Assembly (NCBI RefSeq): GCF_003752465.1
Contig: NZ_RKHJ01000001.1
Coordinates: forward strand, 2,542,001-2,606,000
DNA length: 64,000 bases
Origin: Agrococcus jenensis
Lineage (GTDB): Bacteria; Actinomycetota; Actinomycetes; Actinomycetales; Microbacteriaceae
Direction of reading: 5' to 3'
This document shows, in pieces, positions 1 through 8,772 of the stretch (its first letter is position 1; the number at the start of each line of letters is the position of its first letter). Position numbers and translations under genes: made by a program. Below the pieces are notes generated by a model. It saw nothing but the letters and a program-made list of their open reading frames with translations. It was not told where the DNA came from and made no database searches.

Positions 1-1007
1 CGGTAGAGCGGCGCGAACCCGTCGAGCGCCTCGACCGCCATCGCGACCGCCCGCTCCTCCTGCTCGTCGAGCAGCGGCAGCATCGCCTCGGCGAGCCGGG
101 TGAGGTTCCACTCGGCGATCGCCGGCTGGTTGCCGTAGGCGTAGCGGCCGCGCTCGTCGATCGAGCTGAAGACGGTCTCGGGGTCGTAGCCCTCCATGAA
201 GGCGCACGGGCCGTAGTCGATCGTCTCGCCCGAGATCGTCATGTTGTCGGTGTTCATGACGCCGTGCACGAAGCCCACGAGCATCCATCGCGCGACGAGC
301 GACGCCTGCGCGGCGATCACGGCGCGCAGCAGCGCGAGGTGCGGATGCTCGGTGCCAGCGGCGTCGGGAGCATGGCGGGCGATGGCGTGGCCGGCGAGCC
401 GCCGCAGCAGGTCGAGGTCGCCCGTCGCGCGGGCGTACTGGAACGTGCCGACGCGCAGGTGGCTGCTCGCGACCCGCGCGAGCACGGCACCCGGCAGCCA
501 CTCGTCGCGGCGCACGAAGCGCCCGGTCGCCACGACCGCGAGCGAGCGCGTGGTCGGGATGCCGAGCGCGTGCATCGCCTCGCTGATCACGTGCTCGCGC
601 AGCATCGGCCCGACCGCGGCGAGGCCGTCGCCCCCGCGCGCGAAGGGCGTGCGCCCGGAGCCCTTGAGGTGCAGGTCGCGCAGCGCGCCGTCGTCGCCCT
701 CGAGCTCGCCGAGCAGCAGCGCTCGGCCATCGCCGAGGCGCGGCGAGTACGCACCGAACTGGTGGCCCGCGTACGCCTGCGCGACCGGCGTCGCGCCGTC
801 GGGCACCGCGCTGCCCGTGAGCAGCCGCAGGCCGGCCTCGCTGCGCAGCGCAGCCGGGTCGAGGCCGAGCTCGGCGGCGAGCGGCTCGTTGAGCACGAGC
901 AGCCGCGGTTCGGCGGCCTCGGCGCCGCGCCAAGGCACGGCGAGCTCCGGCAGCTCGGTGGCGAACCTGCCGCCGAGCGCGACGGTCGCGGACGGGATCG
1001 TGGTCAC
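1..1007 (-). CDS. selO: Protein adenylyltransferase SelO (YdiU/UPF0061), C-terminus cut by window edge
   Basis: SelO is a pseudokinase-fold enzyme that transfers AMP from ATP to Ser, Thr or Tyr of target proteins. The reading frame is open from GTG at 1007 to the window edge (335 codons seen). It contains the family signatures [20 protein letters not shown], the [15 protein letters not shown] nucleotide-binding segment, [17 protein letters not shown], and [20 protein letters not shown], which carries the metal-binding Asn/Asp residues. Family members are about 480-500 residues, so roughly the last third lies outside. The GTG start gives [26 protein letters not shown], the usual N-terminus. 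Downstream neighbours are not visible; the upstream gene is an unrelated membrane protein. Family assignment is secure, cellular targets unknown. Confidence 0.93.
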   Translation of the reverse strand, partial: MTTIPSATVALGGRFATELPELAVPWRGAEAAEPRLLVLNEPLAAELGLDPAALRSEAGLRLLTGSAVPDGATPVAQAYAGHQFGAYSPRLGDGRALLLGELEGDDGALRDLHLKGSGRTPFARGGDGLAAVGPMLREHVISEAMHALGIPTTRSLAVVATGRFVRRDEWLPGAVLARVASSHLRVGTFQYARATGDLDLLRRLAGHAIARHAPDAAGTEHPHLALLRAVIAAQASLVARWMLVGFVHGVMNTDNMTISGETIDYGPCAFMEGYDPETVFSSIDERGRYAYGNQPAIAEWNLTRLAEAMLPLLDEQEERAVAMAVEALDGFAPLY

Positions 1008-1016
1008 GCCGGGAGG

Positions 1017-1838
1017 CTACTCCCGCCTCCCGGGCGGGACCAGGGAATCGTCGGCGCGCGCGGGCACCGCAGCTGCCGGCTGCGGCTCGGGCGTCGAGGC
1101 CACGACCGACGACGGCGCCGCTGACGGCGGCTGCGCCGCTCGACCGCCCCGCAGCCAGACCCAGGACAGGTACGCCACGAGCAGCGAAGCGGCCAGCATC
1201 TCGCCGCCGTCCTCGAACAGGCCGAACGCGTCGCCGGGGCCCGGGTCCTCGATCACGAGGATGTGCACGGCGTCGAGCACGACGCCGCAGAAGAGGATGA
1301 CGAACAGCAGCGAGAAGACGCGCAGGAAGTGCCCGCGGTCCTCGCGGCGCGCGAGCCAGAGGCCGACGAGCGCGATCGGGATCGTCACGAGTCCAGCGCC
1401 GCCGAACACCACCATCTCGCCGATGTCCTGCGACCGCAGCCCGAGCATCGGGGGGATGCCGACCGATTCTGCGAGGCGCCGACCGAAGCGCTCATGCAGC
1501 TCGAACGTGTCGGTGAGCACGAGGAACGCGAAGAGCGGCAGCAGCGCGGCGAACGCCCAGCGGCGCAGGAATACCGCGATGAGCACGATGAGGCCGATGG
1601 ACCACAGCCACTGCAGCGTCTGGAACGCCTCGGGGTAGCCGAGCGGCGCATCGAGGAAGTGCAGCGACTCCTCGTCCGTCTCCGCAGCCGTGCGGATGTG
1701 CCTGACGGCGTAGTAGAGGTCTGCGCCCAGCAGCATCAGCAGCACGAGCAGCGACGCGCGCTCGCGCGTGACGGCCACCACGCCGAGCGGGTCGACCCGC
1801 TGCCACCATCCGGCCCGATCAGGCTTCGTCGACTGCAT
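1017..1838 (-). CDS. Hypothetical six-helix membrane protein
   Basis: A 273-residue protein that I do not recognise. About six hydrophobic segments are visible: near residues 28-45 (ASLLVLLMLLGADLYYAV), 75-92, 95-112, 138-160, 172-195 and 212-228. A short charged N-terminus precedes them and the tail after residue 230 is a Pro/Ala-rich, probably disordered cytoplasmic segment. There is no lipobox, catalytic motif or known transporter signature. It runs in the same direction as selO with a 9-base gap, so the two could be cotranscribed. The region upstream (1839-2001) is shared with a divergently oriented small gene. Codon usage fits the surroundings. Reality as a gene is likely; function cannot be stated. 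Confidence 0.7.
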   Translation of the reverse strand: MQSTKPDRAGWWQRVDPLGVVAVTRERASLLVLLMLLGADLYYAVRHIRTAAETDEESLHFLDAPLGYPEAFQTLQWLWSIGLIVLIAVFLRRWAFAALLPLFAFLVLTDTFELHERFGRRLAESVGIPPMLGLRSQDIGEMVVFGGAGLVTIPIALVGLWLARREDRGHFLRVFSLLFVILFCGVVLDAVHILVIEDPGPGDAFGLFEDGGEMLAASLLVAYLSWVWLRGGRAAQPPSAAPSSVVASTPEPQPAAAVPARADDSLVPPGRRE

Positions 1839-2001
1839 GTACGCTCCTCGGTCCCGGCGTCGGTTTCGGTCATCATGTCGCCACGGCGCCGTGATTCCCG
1901 TCAGGTAAGGCCGAGGTGCCGCTCAGGAGTTGCGCGCACGCACGTGCGGGCCGCGGAAGGTCGAACCGCTCGAAGCGCCCTGGCGGGCGTACCCTCAGAA
2001 G

Positions 2002-2244
2002 ATGGACCATCCCACGCAGCACCCCGTCTACTCCCCCGCCGACATCGCTGCAGTGCTGACGGAGCTGACGGCCTGCGGCACCGATCCGCTCGTCCTGCGC
2101 CGCTGGGCAGGCCGCCGCGAGGTGCACACCGCGATGGTGCGCGCCAGCAAGGCGCTCAGCTCCGTGCGTCTGCCGGGCAGGACGCCGGGCGGCGGCTGGG
2201 TCGAGTTCGCGCTCGTCGAGGGCGCGTGGATGCGCACGCGCTAG
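2002..2244 (+). CDS. Small hypothetical protein, 80 residues
   Basis: An 80-residue soluble protein of unknown function. The start is placed at ATG 2002, not at an earlier in-frame ATG at 1930, because a -10-like TACCCT at 1990-1995 sits six bases before it, the leaderless arrangement seen for many genes here. The sequence begins MDHPTQHPVYSPADIAAVL and contains PLVLRRWAGRREVHTAMVRASKAL, two probable amphipathic helices, then a short basic stretch SVRLPGRTPGG and a hydrophobic end. No domain was recognised. It is monocistronic: a strong terminator hairpin follows at 2266-2290. It diverges from the membrane protein at 1017-1838. Confidence 0.6.
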   Translation: MDHPTQHPVYSPADIAAVLTELTACGTDPLVLRRWAGRREVHTAMVRASKALSSVRLPGRTPGGGWVEFALVEGAWMRTR

Positions 2245-2265
2245 CCGGCGCTCCGCGCACGAAGA

Positions 2266-2290
2266 AAGCCCCCGGCTGTGCCGGGGGCTT
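2266..2290 (+). terminator. Hairpin terminator after the 80-residue protein
   Basis: A perfect 10-base-pair GC-rich stem (arms 2266-2275 and 2281-2290, arm AAGCCCCCGG) with loop CTGTG follows the stop codon at 2244. The symmetric A-rich and T-rich ends allow it to act in both directions, so it can also end the minus-strand tRNA transcript whose last tRNA finishes at 2293. Confidence 0.8.
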
Positions 2291-2292
2291 CG

Positions 2293-2367
2293 TGGTGGGC
2301 GATACTGGGTTCGAACCAGTGACCTCTTCCGTGTCAGGGAAGCGCGCTACCGCTGCGCCAATCGCCC
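2293..2367 (-). tRNA. tRNA-Val (GAC)
   Basis: Reading the minus strand from 2367 gives a full cloverleaf. The acceptor stem GGGCGAT pairs with ATCGCCC. The anticodon stem CTTCC/GGAAG encloses loop CTGACAC with anticodon GAC. The T loop is GGTTCGAACC-like. The CCA end is encoded (2293-2295). It is the last gene of a minus-strand Gly-Cys-Val tRNA cluster and a second valine tRNA (CAC) lies divergently at 2731. Confidence 0.96.
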
Positions 2368-2381
2368 TTCGGTGATGCTCG

Positions 2382-2452
2382 AGGTGGAGACGGGATTCGA
2401 ACCCGCGTAGACGGCTTTGCAGGCCGCTGCCTCACCACTCGGCCACCCCACC
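2382..2452 (-). tRNA. tRNA-Cys (GCA)
   Basis: On the minus strand from 2452 the acceptor GGTGGGG pairs with CTCCACC (one G-U pair), followed by discriminator U73, which is the cysteine identity element. The anticodon loop CTGCAAA carries GCA. The T arm GCGGGTTCGAATCCCGT is intact. CCA is not encoded. It lies 14 bases upstream of tRNA-Val(GAC) in the same cluster. Confidence 0.96.
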
Positions 2453-2513
2453 AGGTGGTGTGAGATTCACACGTGACATCTGTCATGACGTTGCTGTCGT
2501 GACATTCCTGTCG

Positions 2514-2585
2514 AGCGGATGACGAGATTCGAACTCGCGACCCTCACCTTGGCAAGGTGATGCGCTACCACTGCGCCACATCCGC
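2514..2585 (-). tRNA. tRNA-Gly (GCC)
   Basis: On the minus strand from 2585 the acceptor GCGGATG pairs with CATCCGC and the discriminator is U73. The anticodon stem TCACC/GGTGA encloses TTGCCAA with anticodon GCC, and the T arm GCGAGTTCGAATCTCGT is intact. CCA is not encoded. It is the first gene of the three-tRNA minus-strand cluster. Confidence 0.96.
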
Positions 2586-2607
2586 GGGGCTCATCGCTGA
2601 GCACCTG

Positions 2608-2613
2608 ATGACT
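2608..2613 (-). promoter_or_regulatory. -10 box of the Gly-Cys-Val tRNA cluster
   Basis: The minus strand reads GGGTTATAGTCATC here, giving TATAGT as a near-consensus sigma-A -10 hexamer about 23 bases before the tRNA-Gly 5' end. No clear -35 hexamer was recognised at 16-18 bases upstream. Confidence 0.55.
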
Positions 2614-2730
2614 ATAACCCGCTTCGCGGGGTGATTCCAAATCGACCCCCTGGCGCCCGGATCGGGGCGCGCGTGGTCATCGAGCGCGCGCAGTCTGTGG
2701 CAGAATCGATGCGTCCCGCCTGGCGGGCAC

Positions 2731-2806
2731 GGGCGATTGGCGCAGTTGGTAGCGCGCTTCGTTCACACCGAAGAGGTCATCAGTTCGAGTCTGGTATCGC
2801 CCACCA
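2731..2806 (+). tRNA. tRNA-Val (CAC)
   Basis: The acceptor GGGCGAT pairs with ATCGCCC, the anticodon stem CTTCG/CGAAG encloses TTCACAC with anticodon CAC, and the 3' CCA is encoded at 2804-2806. The gene runs on the plus strand, divergent from the other three tRNAs. A CAGAAT hexamer at 2701-2706 may be its -10 box. A perfect hairpin follows at 2812. Confidence 0.96.
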
Positions 2807-2811
2807 CCGCG

Positions 2812-2837
2812 AAGGCCCCGGCAGCTGCCGGGGCCTT
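2812..2837 (+). terminator. Terminator of tRNA-Val (CAC)
   Basis: A 26-base perfect palindrome with arm AAGGCCCCGGCAG begins six bases after the CCA end of the tRNA. It is also positioned to end the minus-strand DUF326 gene whose stop is at 2872, so it probably works in both directions. Confidence 0.8.
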
Positions 2838-2871
2838 CGTCGTCGCTCCCAGCGCCATGCCGCCGCGTCGG

Positions 2872-3234
2872 TCAGGCCGCCTCGCACATCCGGGCGCACT
2901 CCTCGCAGGCCTCGGCGCAGCGCCGGCAGTGCTCGCTGTCGTGCCGCCGGCACTCGGCCGCGCACGCGCGGCACATCGCGGCGCACGCGGCGAGCAGCGC
3001 CGCGCTCGCCTCCTGCGGCAGCGTCGCCCGGGCGAGGATGCGTGCTGCCGCCTCGCAGAGGTCGGCGCACGCCTCGCACATGACGGCGCAGTCGTCCATG
3101 CCCTCCTCGCGGTCGGCGCGCGCGCAGTCGCGGCAGGCGGCCGCGCACGCCTCCAGCTCGGCCACGTGCGCGCCGAACGTGCCGACGTGCGGCCCGCCGG
3201 CACCGTGGGCTCCGTGCTCGTGTCCCTCGTGCAT
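2872..3234 (-). CDS. Cys-rich four-helix bundle copper-binding protein (DUF326)
   Basis: A 120-residue protein of the DUF326 / four-helix bundle copper-storage-like family, which binds Cu(I) through cysteines lining the bundle. It contains spaced Cys pairs (CAAACRDC, CAVMCEAC, CAAMCRACAAEC, HCRRCAEACEECARMC), about sixteen cysteines in all. A His/Gly-rich N-terminus, MHEGHEHGAHGAGGPH, could add metal ligands. No Tat or Sec signal is evident, so a cytosolic location is inferred. The start at 3234 gives the natural His-rich head. It has no metal transporter or CsoR-type regulator beside it and appears monocistronic, ending toward the shared hairpin at 2812-2837. Copper is the family's usual metal; specificity here is not proven. 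Confidence 0.88.
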   Translation of the reverse strand: MHEGHEHGAHGAGGPHVGTFGAHVAELEACAAACRDCARADREEGMDDCAVMCEACADLCEAAARILARATLPQEASAALLAACAAMCRACAAECRRHDSEHCRRCAEACEECARMCEAA

Positions 3235-3338
3235 CCGTGCCTCCTCTCGGCGGGCTGGGCTGCCCGCGCATCGTGCGGGTGACCGTACGCCCGGAGACTC
3301 GGCGCCGACCGAGAGGTGCCGCCGCTAGCGTGGCCGGC

Positions 3339-4016
3339 ATGGACCTCCAGATCTCCGACCATGTCGTCCTCGTCGTCGGCGGCACCGGCCTCATCGGCAG
3401 CGCGGTTGCTGATGCGGCGCGCGCCGAGGGCGCGACCGTCGTCACCGCCGCGCGCGGCGAGGGTGCCGACGTCCGCCTCGACGGGGCGGACGACGCATCC
3501 GTCGACGCCGCCGTCGCCCGCGTGCTCGAGCAGCACGGGCGGATCGACGCGCTCGTGATCGCAGCCGCACCGCCGGCGCAGTCGCTCGACCCCGCGAAGC
3601 AGGGCGACCCGGCGCAGGTGGCCGCTGCCGTCGACGGCAAGGCGATGACGTTCCTGCGCATCGCGAACGCCGTCATCCCGACCATGCGCGCGGCTGGCTA
3701 CGGCCGCATCGTCGGCCTGAGCGGCCAGAACGCGCTCATCACCGGCAACATCACCGGCGCGGTGCGGAACGCCGCCCTCATCATCGCGGCGCAGAGCCTC
3801 GCCGACGAGCTGGCCGGCACGGGCGTGGCCGTCAACGTGGTGAACCCCGGCCCGGTGACCGAGTCGCCGAAGGCCGACGTGGCGGCGGGCAAGCCCGGCG
3901 ACTCCTCGCCCGAGCAGGTCGCGTTCGCGGTGCTGCCGCTGCTCTCGCCCCGATCCGCGATCTCGTCCGAGTCGATCGCCGTCGGCCACAGGGTGCGGGG
4001 CGCCGTCGCACTCTGA
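3339..4016 (+). CDS. Short-chain dehydrogenase/reductase-fold protein lacking the Tyr-Lys pair
   Basis: A 225-residue Rossmann protein of the SDR superfamily. The N-terminus DHVVLVVGGTGLIGSAVADA carries a glycine-rich dinucleotide motif, and ALVIAAAPP resembles the NNAG region. The SDR tail AVNVVNPGPVTE is clear. The active site is odd: after the presumed catalytic Ser (VGLSGQNA), the place of YxxxK reads GAVRNAAL, so both Tyr and Lys appear replaced. It may therefore be a non-catalytic or NmrA-like redox sensor, or use a different chemistry. The start ATG 3339 is chosen because TAGCGT at 3326-3331 is seven bases upstream (leaderless). It is monocistronic and followed by a 38-base palindrome. 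Confidence 0.82.
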   Translation: MDLQISDHVVLVVGGTGLIGSAVADAARAEGATVVTAARGEGADVRLDGADDASVDAAVARVLEQHGRIDALVIAAAPPAQSLDPAKQGDPAQVAAAVDGKAMTFLRIANAVIPTMRAAGYGRIVGLSGQNALITGNITGAVRNAALIIAAQSLADELAGTGVAVNVVNPGPVTESPKADVAAGKPGDSSPEQVAFAVLPLLSPRSAISSESIAVGHRVRGAVAL

Positions 4017-4036
4017 CGCATCGTATGGATCCCATG

Positions 4037-4074
4037 CCGGATGGTGGACCCCAGATCTGGGGTCCACCATCCGG
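4037..4074. repeat. 38-base perfect palindrome after the SDR gene
   Basis: The arm CCGGATGGTGGACCCCAGA is followed directly by its exact reverse complement with no loop. Flanking bases extend the symmetry imperfectly (ATGGATCCC at 4025-4033 against GGGTCCAT at 4079-4086). It lies 20 bases after the SDR stop and could act as a terminator, but the lack of a loop and T-tract and the near-perfect symmetry resemble an intergenic palindromic repeat. Confidence 0.75.
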
Positions 4075-4112
4075 CTTCGGGTCCATCGCAGGGTGCACGC
4101 GGAGCGCACGCG

Positions 4113-4142
4113 GAAGGGGGCCGGCTCGCGCCGGCCCCCTTC
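4113..4142 (-). terminator. Terminator of amt
   Basis: A 12-base-pair stem (arm GAAGGGGGCCGG at 4113-4124, partner 4131-4142) with a CTCGCG loop sits 16 bases past the amt stop codon on the minus strand. Confidence 0.8.
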
Positions 4143-4157
4143 GCTGCGTGATGCGTG

Positions 4158-5390
4158 TCAGACGCGCTCGCGCTCGAGCTCGTAGCCGTAGGCGTCCTCG
4201 CCGTGCACGGTCTGGTCGACACCGGCCAGCTCGTCCTCGTTCTTGACGCGGAAGCCGATCGTCTTCTCGATCGCGAAGCCGATGACGAAGGCGATCACGA
4301 AGGCGTAGACCATCACGCCCACCGCGGCGATGACCTGCACGGCCAGCTGGCCGGCGCCGCCGCCCAGGAAGAGGCCGGTGTCGGTGGCGAAGAAGCCGAG
4401 GTAGATCGTGCCGATGAGGCCGCCGACGAGGTGGATGCCCACGACGTCGAGCGAGTCGTCGAAGCCGAGCTTCCACTTCAGCTCCACGGCGAGCGCGCAG
4501 ACCGCACCGGCGATGGCGCCGAGCAGGAGCGCCCAGCCGGGCGTCAGGTTGGCGCACGCCGGGGTGATGGCGACGAGGCCCGCGACGGCACCGGAGGCGG
4601 CGCCGACCGACGTGGGCTTGCCGTCCTTGAACTTCTCGACGAGCAGCCAGGCGCAGATCGCTGCAGCGGTCGCGCCGAGCGTGTTGAGCGTGATGAGGCC
4701 GGCGTTGCCGAGGCCGTTCAGCCACTCCGCACCGACGTTGAAGCCGAACCAGCCGAACCAGAGGATGCTCGCGCCGAGGATGACGAACGGCACGTTGTGC
4801 GGCTTGTGGGCGCCCTTCGTGAAGCCGATGCGCTTGCCGAGGACGAAGGTCAGCGCGAGCGCGGCTGCGCCGGCGTTGATGTGCACCGCGGTGCCGCCCG
4901 CGTAGTCGATGACGGCCGGCAGGCCGAGCAGCTCGCCGAGCGAGAACACCCAGCCGCCGCCCCAGACCCAGGCGGCGATCGGGAAGTAGCCGAGCGTGGC
5001 GAAGGCGCCCGCGAAGAGCATCCAGGCGCCGAACTTGGCGCGGTCGGCGATGGCGCCGGAGATGAGGGCGACCGTGATGATCGCGAAGGTGGAGCCGTAG
5101 GCGACGCCGACGAGGTCGGTGTTGGCGCTCTCACCGGCGGCGAGCGCCGCGAGGCCGAAGTCGCTGAACGGGTTGCCGGAGAACGCGAAGGGCGAGTCGA
5201 CGGCCGCCATGTTGAACCCGTAGAGGATCCAGAGGGTGCCGACGAGGCCGATGGCGCCGAACGACATCATCATCATGCTGATGACGCTCTTGGCGCGCAC
5301 GAGGCCGCCGTAGAAGAACGCGAGCCCGGGCGTCATGAACAGCACGAGGGCTGTCGCGATGACACCGAAGGCGATGCTGCCTGCATCCAT
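4158..5390 (-). CDS. amt: Ammonium transporter Amt
   Basis: A 410-residue channel-like transporter that imports ammonium across the cytoplasmic membrane. Eleven hydrophobic segments are visible. The first, GSIAFGVIATALVLFMTPGLAFFYGGLVRAKS, contains the family's FYGG motif. The twin pore histidines lie in YAGGTAVHINAGAAALAL and DVVGIHLVGGLIGT. The C-terminal cytosolic tail (EDAYGYELERERV) is of the type bound by the PII protein GlnB. No glnB or glnD follows, unlike many actinobacterial amt operons; the gene ends at its own terminator. The upstream region carries GlnR-like GTAAC/GAAAC half-sites (5449-5517), so induction under nitrogen limitation is inferred. The length is normal. Confidence 0.95.
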   Translation of the reverse strand: MDAGSIAFGVIATALVLFMTPGLAFFYGGLVRAKSVISMMMMSFGAIGLVGTLWILYGFNMAAVDSPFAFSGNPFSDFGLAALAAGESANTDLVGVAYGSTFAIITVALISGAIADRAKFGAWMLFAGAFATLGYFPIAAWVWGGGWVFSLGELLGLPAVIDYAGGTAVHINAGAAALALTFVLGKRIGFTKGAHKPHNVPFVILGASILWFGWFGFNVGAEWLNGLGNAGLITLNTLGATAAAICAWLLVEKFKDGKPTSVGAASGAVAGLVAITPACANLTPGWALLLGAIAGAVCALAVELKWKLGFDDSLDVVGIHLVGGLIGTIYLGFFATDTGLFLGGGAGQLAVQVIAAVGVMVYAFVIAFVIGFAIEKTIGFRVKNEDELAGVDQTVHGEDAYGYELERERV

Positions 5391-5448
5391 GAGAGGTGCT
5401 CCTTGGGGGTATCCGAAGTGGGACTACTGCTGAGGTTGCACCAGGCCC

Positions 5449-5517
5449 GTTTCACCAGCCCTCGTCCTCACGTTTCGCGACGGTTACGGATGGGCACCCG
5501 TGTTTCGGGCGCGTTTC
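5449..5517 (-). promoter_or_regulatory. Candidate GlnR-type operator cluster upstream of amt
   Basis: Read toward amt, the strand has GAAAC (5517-5513), six bases, GAAAC (5506-5502), then GTAAC (5487-5483), six bases, GAAAC (5476-5472). A further GAAAC lies at 5453-5449, one base away from the ideal 22-base periodicity. GTnAC-N6-GAAAC is the half-box recognised by actinobacterial GlnR. The single well-formed half-box at 5472-5487 is clear; the rest are imperfect. Binding is inferred. Confidence 0.6.
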
Positions 5518-5557
5518 GCCGTGCGGCCCGGTGCTGGCCGGATGGGAGGATGACGGC

Positions 5558-6757
<1,200 letters not shown>

Positions 6758-6760
6758 GCG

Positions 6761-7756
6761 CTACTCGTTCGCGAGCGCGACGAGCCGCGAGATCGCTCGC
6801 AGGTACTTCTTGCGGTAGCCGCCGCCCAGCATCTCCTCGCTGAAGACGAGGTCGAGGCTCGTGCCGCTCGCCCGCAGGGCCACCTGCGCGTCGTACAGCC
6901 GGTCGACGAGCGCGACGAAGCGCAGCGCGTCGTTCTGGTCGGTGAGCACGCGCACGCCGCGGAGGCCCAGCCCCCGCAGCCCCTCGACGAGCCCGATGTA
7001 GCGCGACGGGTGCACATGGGCGAGGTGCGCGATGAGCGCGTCGAAGTCGTCGAGCGCCGTCTCGCCCGCGATCGTGGCGAGCTCGGTCTCGACGGCGTCG
7101 TCGGCGACGACCGGCGCGTGGCCGGTGATGTCGCGGTGGCGGTAGTCGTCGCCGTCGATCCGCATGATCTGGAAGCGGTCGGCGATCGCGGTGATCTCGC
7201 GCAGGAAGTCGGCAGCGGCGAAGCGGCCATCGCCGAGCGCGTTCGGCGGGGTGTTGCTCGTGGCGGCGAGCTTCGTGCCGCTCGCGACGAGCTCGCCGAG
7301 CAGGCGCGTCATCACCATCGTGTCGCCCGGGTCGTCGAGCTCGAACTCGTCGATGCAGACGATGCGCGATCCCTGCAGCTGCTGGACGGTCTCGGCGTAG
7401 CCGAGTGCGCCGACGAGCGCGGTGTACTCGATGAACGTGCCGAAGACCTTCGGACCGGGCATCGCCTTCCAGAGCGACGCGAGCAGGTGCGTCTTGCCGA
7501 CGCCGAACCCGCCGTCGAGGTAGATGCCGGGCTTCACCTCCGGCGCCTTCCGGAACAGGCCGCGCTTCGGCTTCGTCCACGCCTCGACGAGCTCCTGCAT
7601 CCGCTGCAGCGCCTCACCCTGCGACGGATGCGCGGGGTCGGGCCGGTAGGACGCGAACGTCGCGCCGTCGAACTGCGGCGGCGGCACGAGGCTCGCGACG
7701 ATCTGCTCCGCGCCGACCTGCGGTCGGCGCTCGACGAGCGAGATCGGTGCTGGCAT
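6761..7756 (-). CDS. zapE: Cell division protein ZapE / AFG1-like ATPase
   Basis: A 331-residue AAA+ ATPase. In proteobacteria ZapE binds FtsZ at the septum; in mitochondria the AFG1 homologue is a membrane-protein quality-control factor; the actinobacterial role is not settled. Walker A is [15 protein letters not shown], Walker B is [16 protein letters not shown], sensor-like LAATSNTPP follows, and a C-terminal subdomain ends [12 protein letters not shown]. The start is placed at ATG 7756 ([12 protein letters not shown]) because GAAGGAG lies just upstream; an in-frame ATG 69 bases earlier would add a low-complexity head. The gene diverges from the rhodanese-sufE pair and converges with nhaA. 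Confidence 0.9.
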   Translation of the reverse strand: MPAPISLVERRPQVGAEQIVASLVPPPQFDGATFASYRPDPAHPSQGEALQRMQELVEAWTKPKRGLFRKAPEVKPGIYLDGGFGVGKTHLLASLWKAMPGPKVFGTFIEYTALVGALGYAETVQQLQGSRIVCIDEFELDDPGDTMVMTRLLGELVASGTKLAATSNTPPNALGDGRFAAADFLREITAIADRFQIMRIDGDDYRHRDITGHAPVVADDAVETELATIAGETALDDFDALIAHLAHVHPSRYIGLVEGLRGLGLRGVRVLTDQNDALRFVALVDRLYDAQVALRASGTSLDLVFSEEMLGGGYRKKYLRAISRLVALANE

Positions 7757-7881
7757 GGGCGCTCCTTCGGCGGCGCCGGGAGGGCCGGCGGGAAGATTCG
7801 GTGGGAGGATGGCGTTCCCCCTCACCGAGCCTAGTCAGGCACACGAACCCCCTGGGCCGAGAGCCAGGAGAAGGAGACGCC

Positions 7882-8772
7882 GTGACCGAGTCCGAGCCCC
7901 GCTTCGCCGAGTACGCAGCCCCCGACCGCCTGGTCTCCACGGCGTGGGTCGCGGCGCACCTCGACGATCCGGACGTCGTCATCGTCGAGTCGGACGAGGA
8001 CGTGCTGCTCTACGAGGTCGGCCACATCCCGGGCGCCGTCAAGGTCGACTGGCACACCGAGCTCAACGACCCGGTGCAGCGCGACTACATCTCCGCGGAG
8101 GCGTTCGCCGACCTGCTGCGCCGCAAGGGCATCGGCCGCGATTCGACCGTCGTGTTCTACGGCGACAAGGCGAACTGGTGGGCCACCTACGCGCTCTGGG
8201 TCTTCGCCCTGTACGGCCACGACCGCACCCGCATCATGGACGGCGGCCGGGATGCCTGGATCGCCGAGGGCCGCGAGCTCACCCGCGAGCCCGCGAGGCG
8301 TCCCGCCGTGGATGTGCCGGTCGTCGAGCGCGACGACCGCACGCTGCGCGCGTTCCGCGACGACGTGCTCGCGCACCTCGGCCGGCCGCTCGTCGACGTG
8401 CGCAGCCCCGAGGAGTACTCGGGCGAGCGCACGACCGCGCCGGCCTACCCGGAGGAGGGCGCGCTGCGGGCGGGGCACATCCCCACCGCGGCGAGCGTGC
8501 CGTGGGGCCGCGCCGTGAACGAGGACGGCACCTTCCGCTCGCGCGCCGAGCTCGAGGCGATCTACCTCGACGGTGCGGGGCTCCGCGGCGCCGACGACGT
8601 CATCGCCTACTGCCGCATCGGCGAGCGCTCGAGCCACACCTGGTTCGTGCTCACCCACCTGCTCGGCCTGCCGGGCGTGCGCAACTACGACGGCTCGTGG
8701 ACGGAGTGGGGCTCGCTCGTGGGCGTGCCGATCGCCGTCGGCGCCGAGCCCGGCGAGGTGCCGGCTCGATGA
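7882..8772 (+). CDS. Thiosulfate/3-mercaptopyruvate sulfurtransferase (tandem rhodanese)
   Basis: A 296-residue protein with two rhodanese domains: an inactive N-terminal one (residues about 15-130, with [12 protein letters not shown]) and a catalytic C-terminal one (about 155-290). The active-site loop is [15 protein letters not shown] with Cys at about residue 244, the actinobacterial CysA2/SseA form. It transfers sulfane sulfur from thiosulfate or 3-mercaptopyruvate to an acceptor. Start GTG 7882 follows AGGAGAAGGAG. Its stop overlaps the ATG of the SufE gene by four bases, so the pair is translationally coupled and sulfur is probably handed to the SufE protein. Confidence 0.92.
   Translation: MTESEPRFAEYAAPDRLVSTAWVAAHLDDPDVVIVESDEDVLLYEVGHIPGAVKVDWHTELNDPVQRDYISAEAFADLLRRKGIGRDSTVVFYGDKANWWATYALWVFALYGHDRTRIMDGGRDAWIAEGRELTREPARRPAVDVPVVERDDRTLRAFRDDVLAHLGRPLVDVRSPEEYSGERTTAPAYPEEGALRAGHIPTAASVPWGRAVNEDGTFRSRAELEAIYLDGAGLRGADDVIAYCRIGERSSHTWFVLTHLLGLPGVRNYDGSWTEWGSLVGVPIAVGAEPGEVPAR

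Noticed and set aside
241..1638. Long plus-strand open frames across the selO and membrane-protein genes
   Set aside because: Antisense shadows produced by high GC content; the Ser/Arg/Pro-rich translations have no domains, while the minus strand gives a clear SelO protein.
2500..2810. tRNA cluster as an integration site for a mobile element
   Set aside because: No integrase, direct repeat of a tRNA 3' end or atypical gene block was found beside it; the only integrase relic is at 54840, away from any tRNA.
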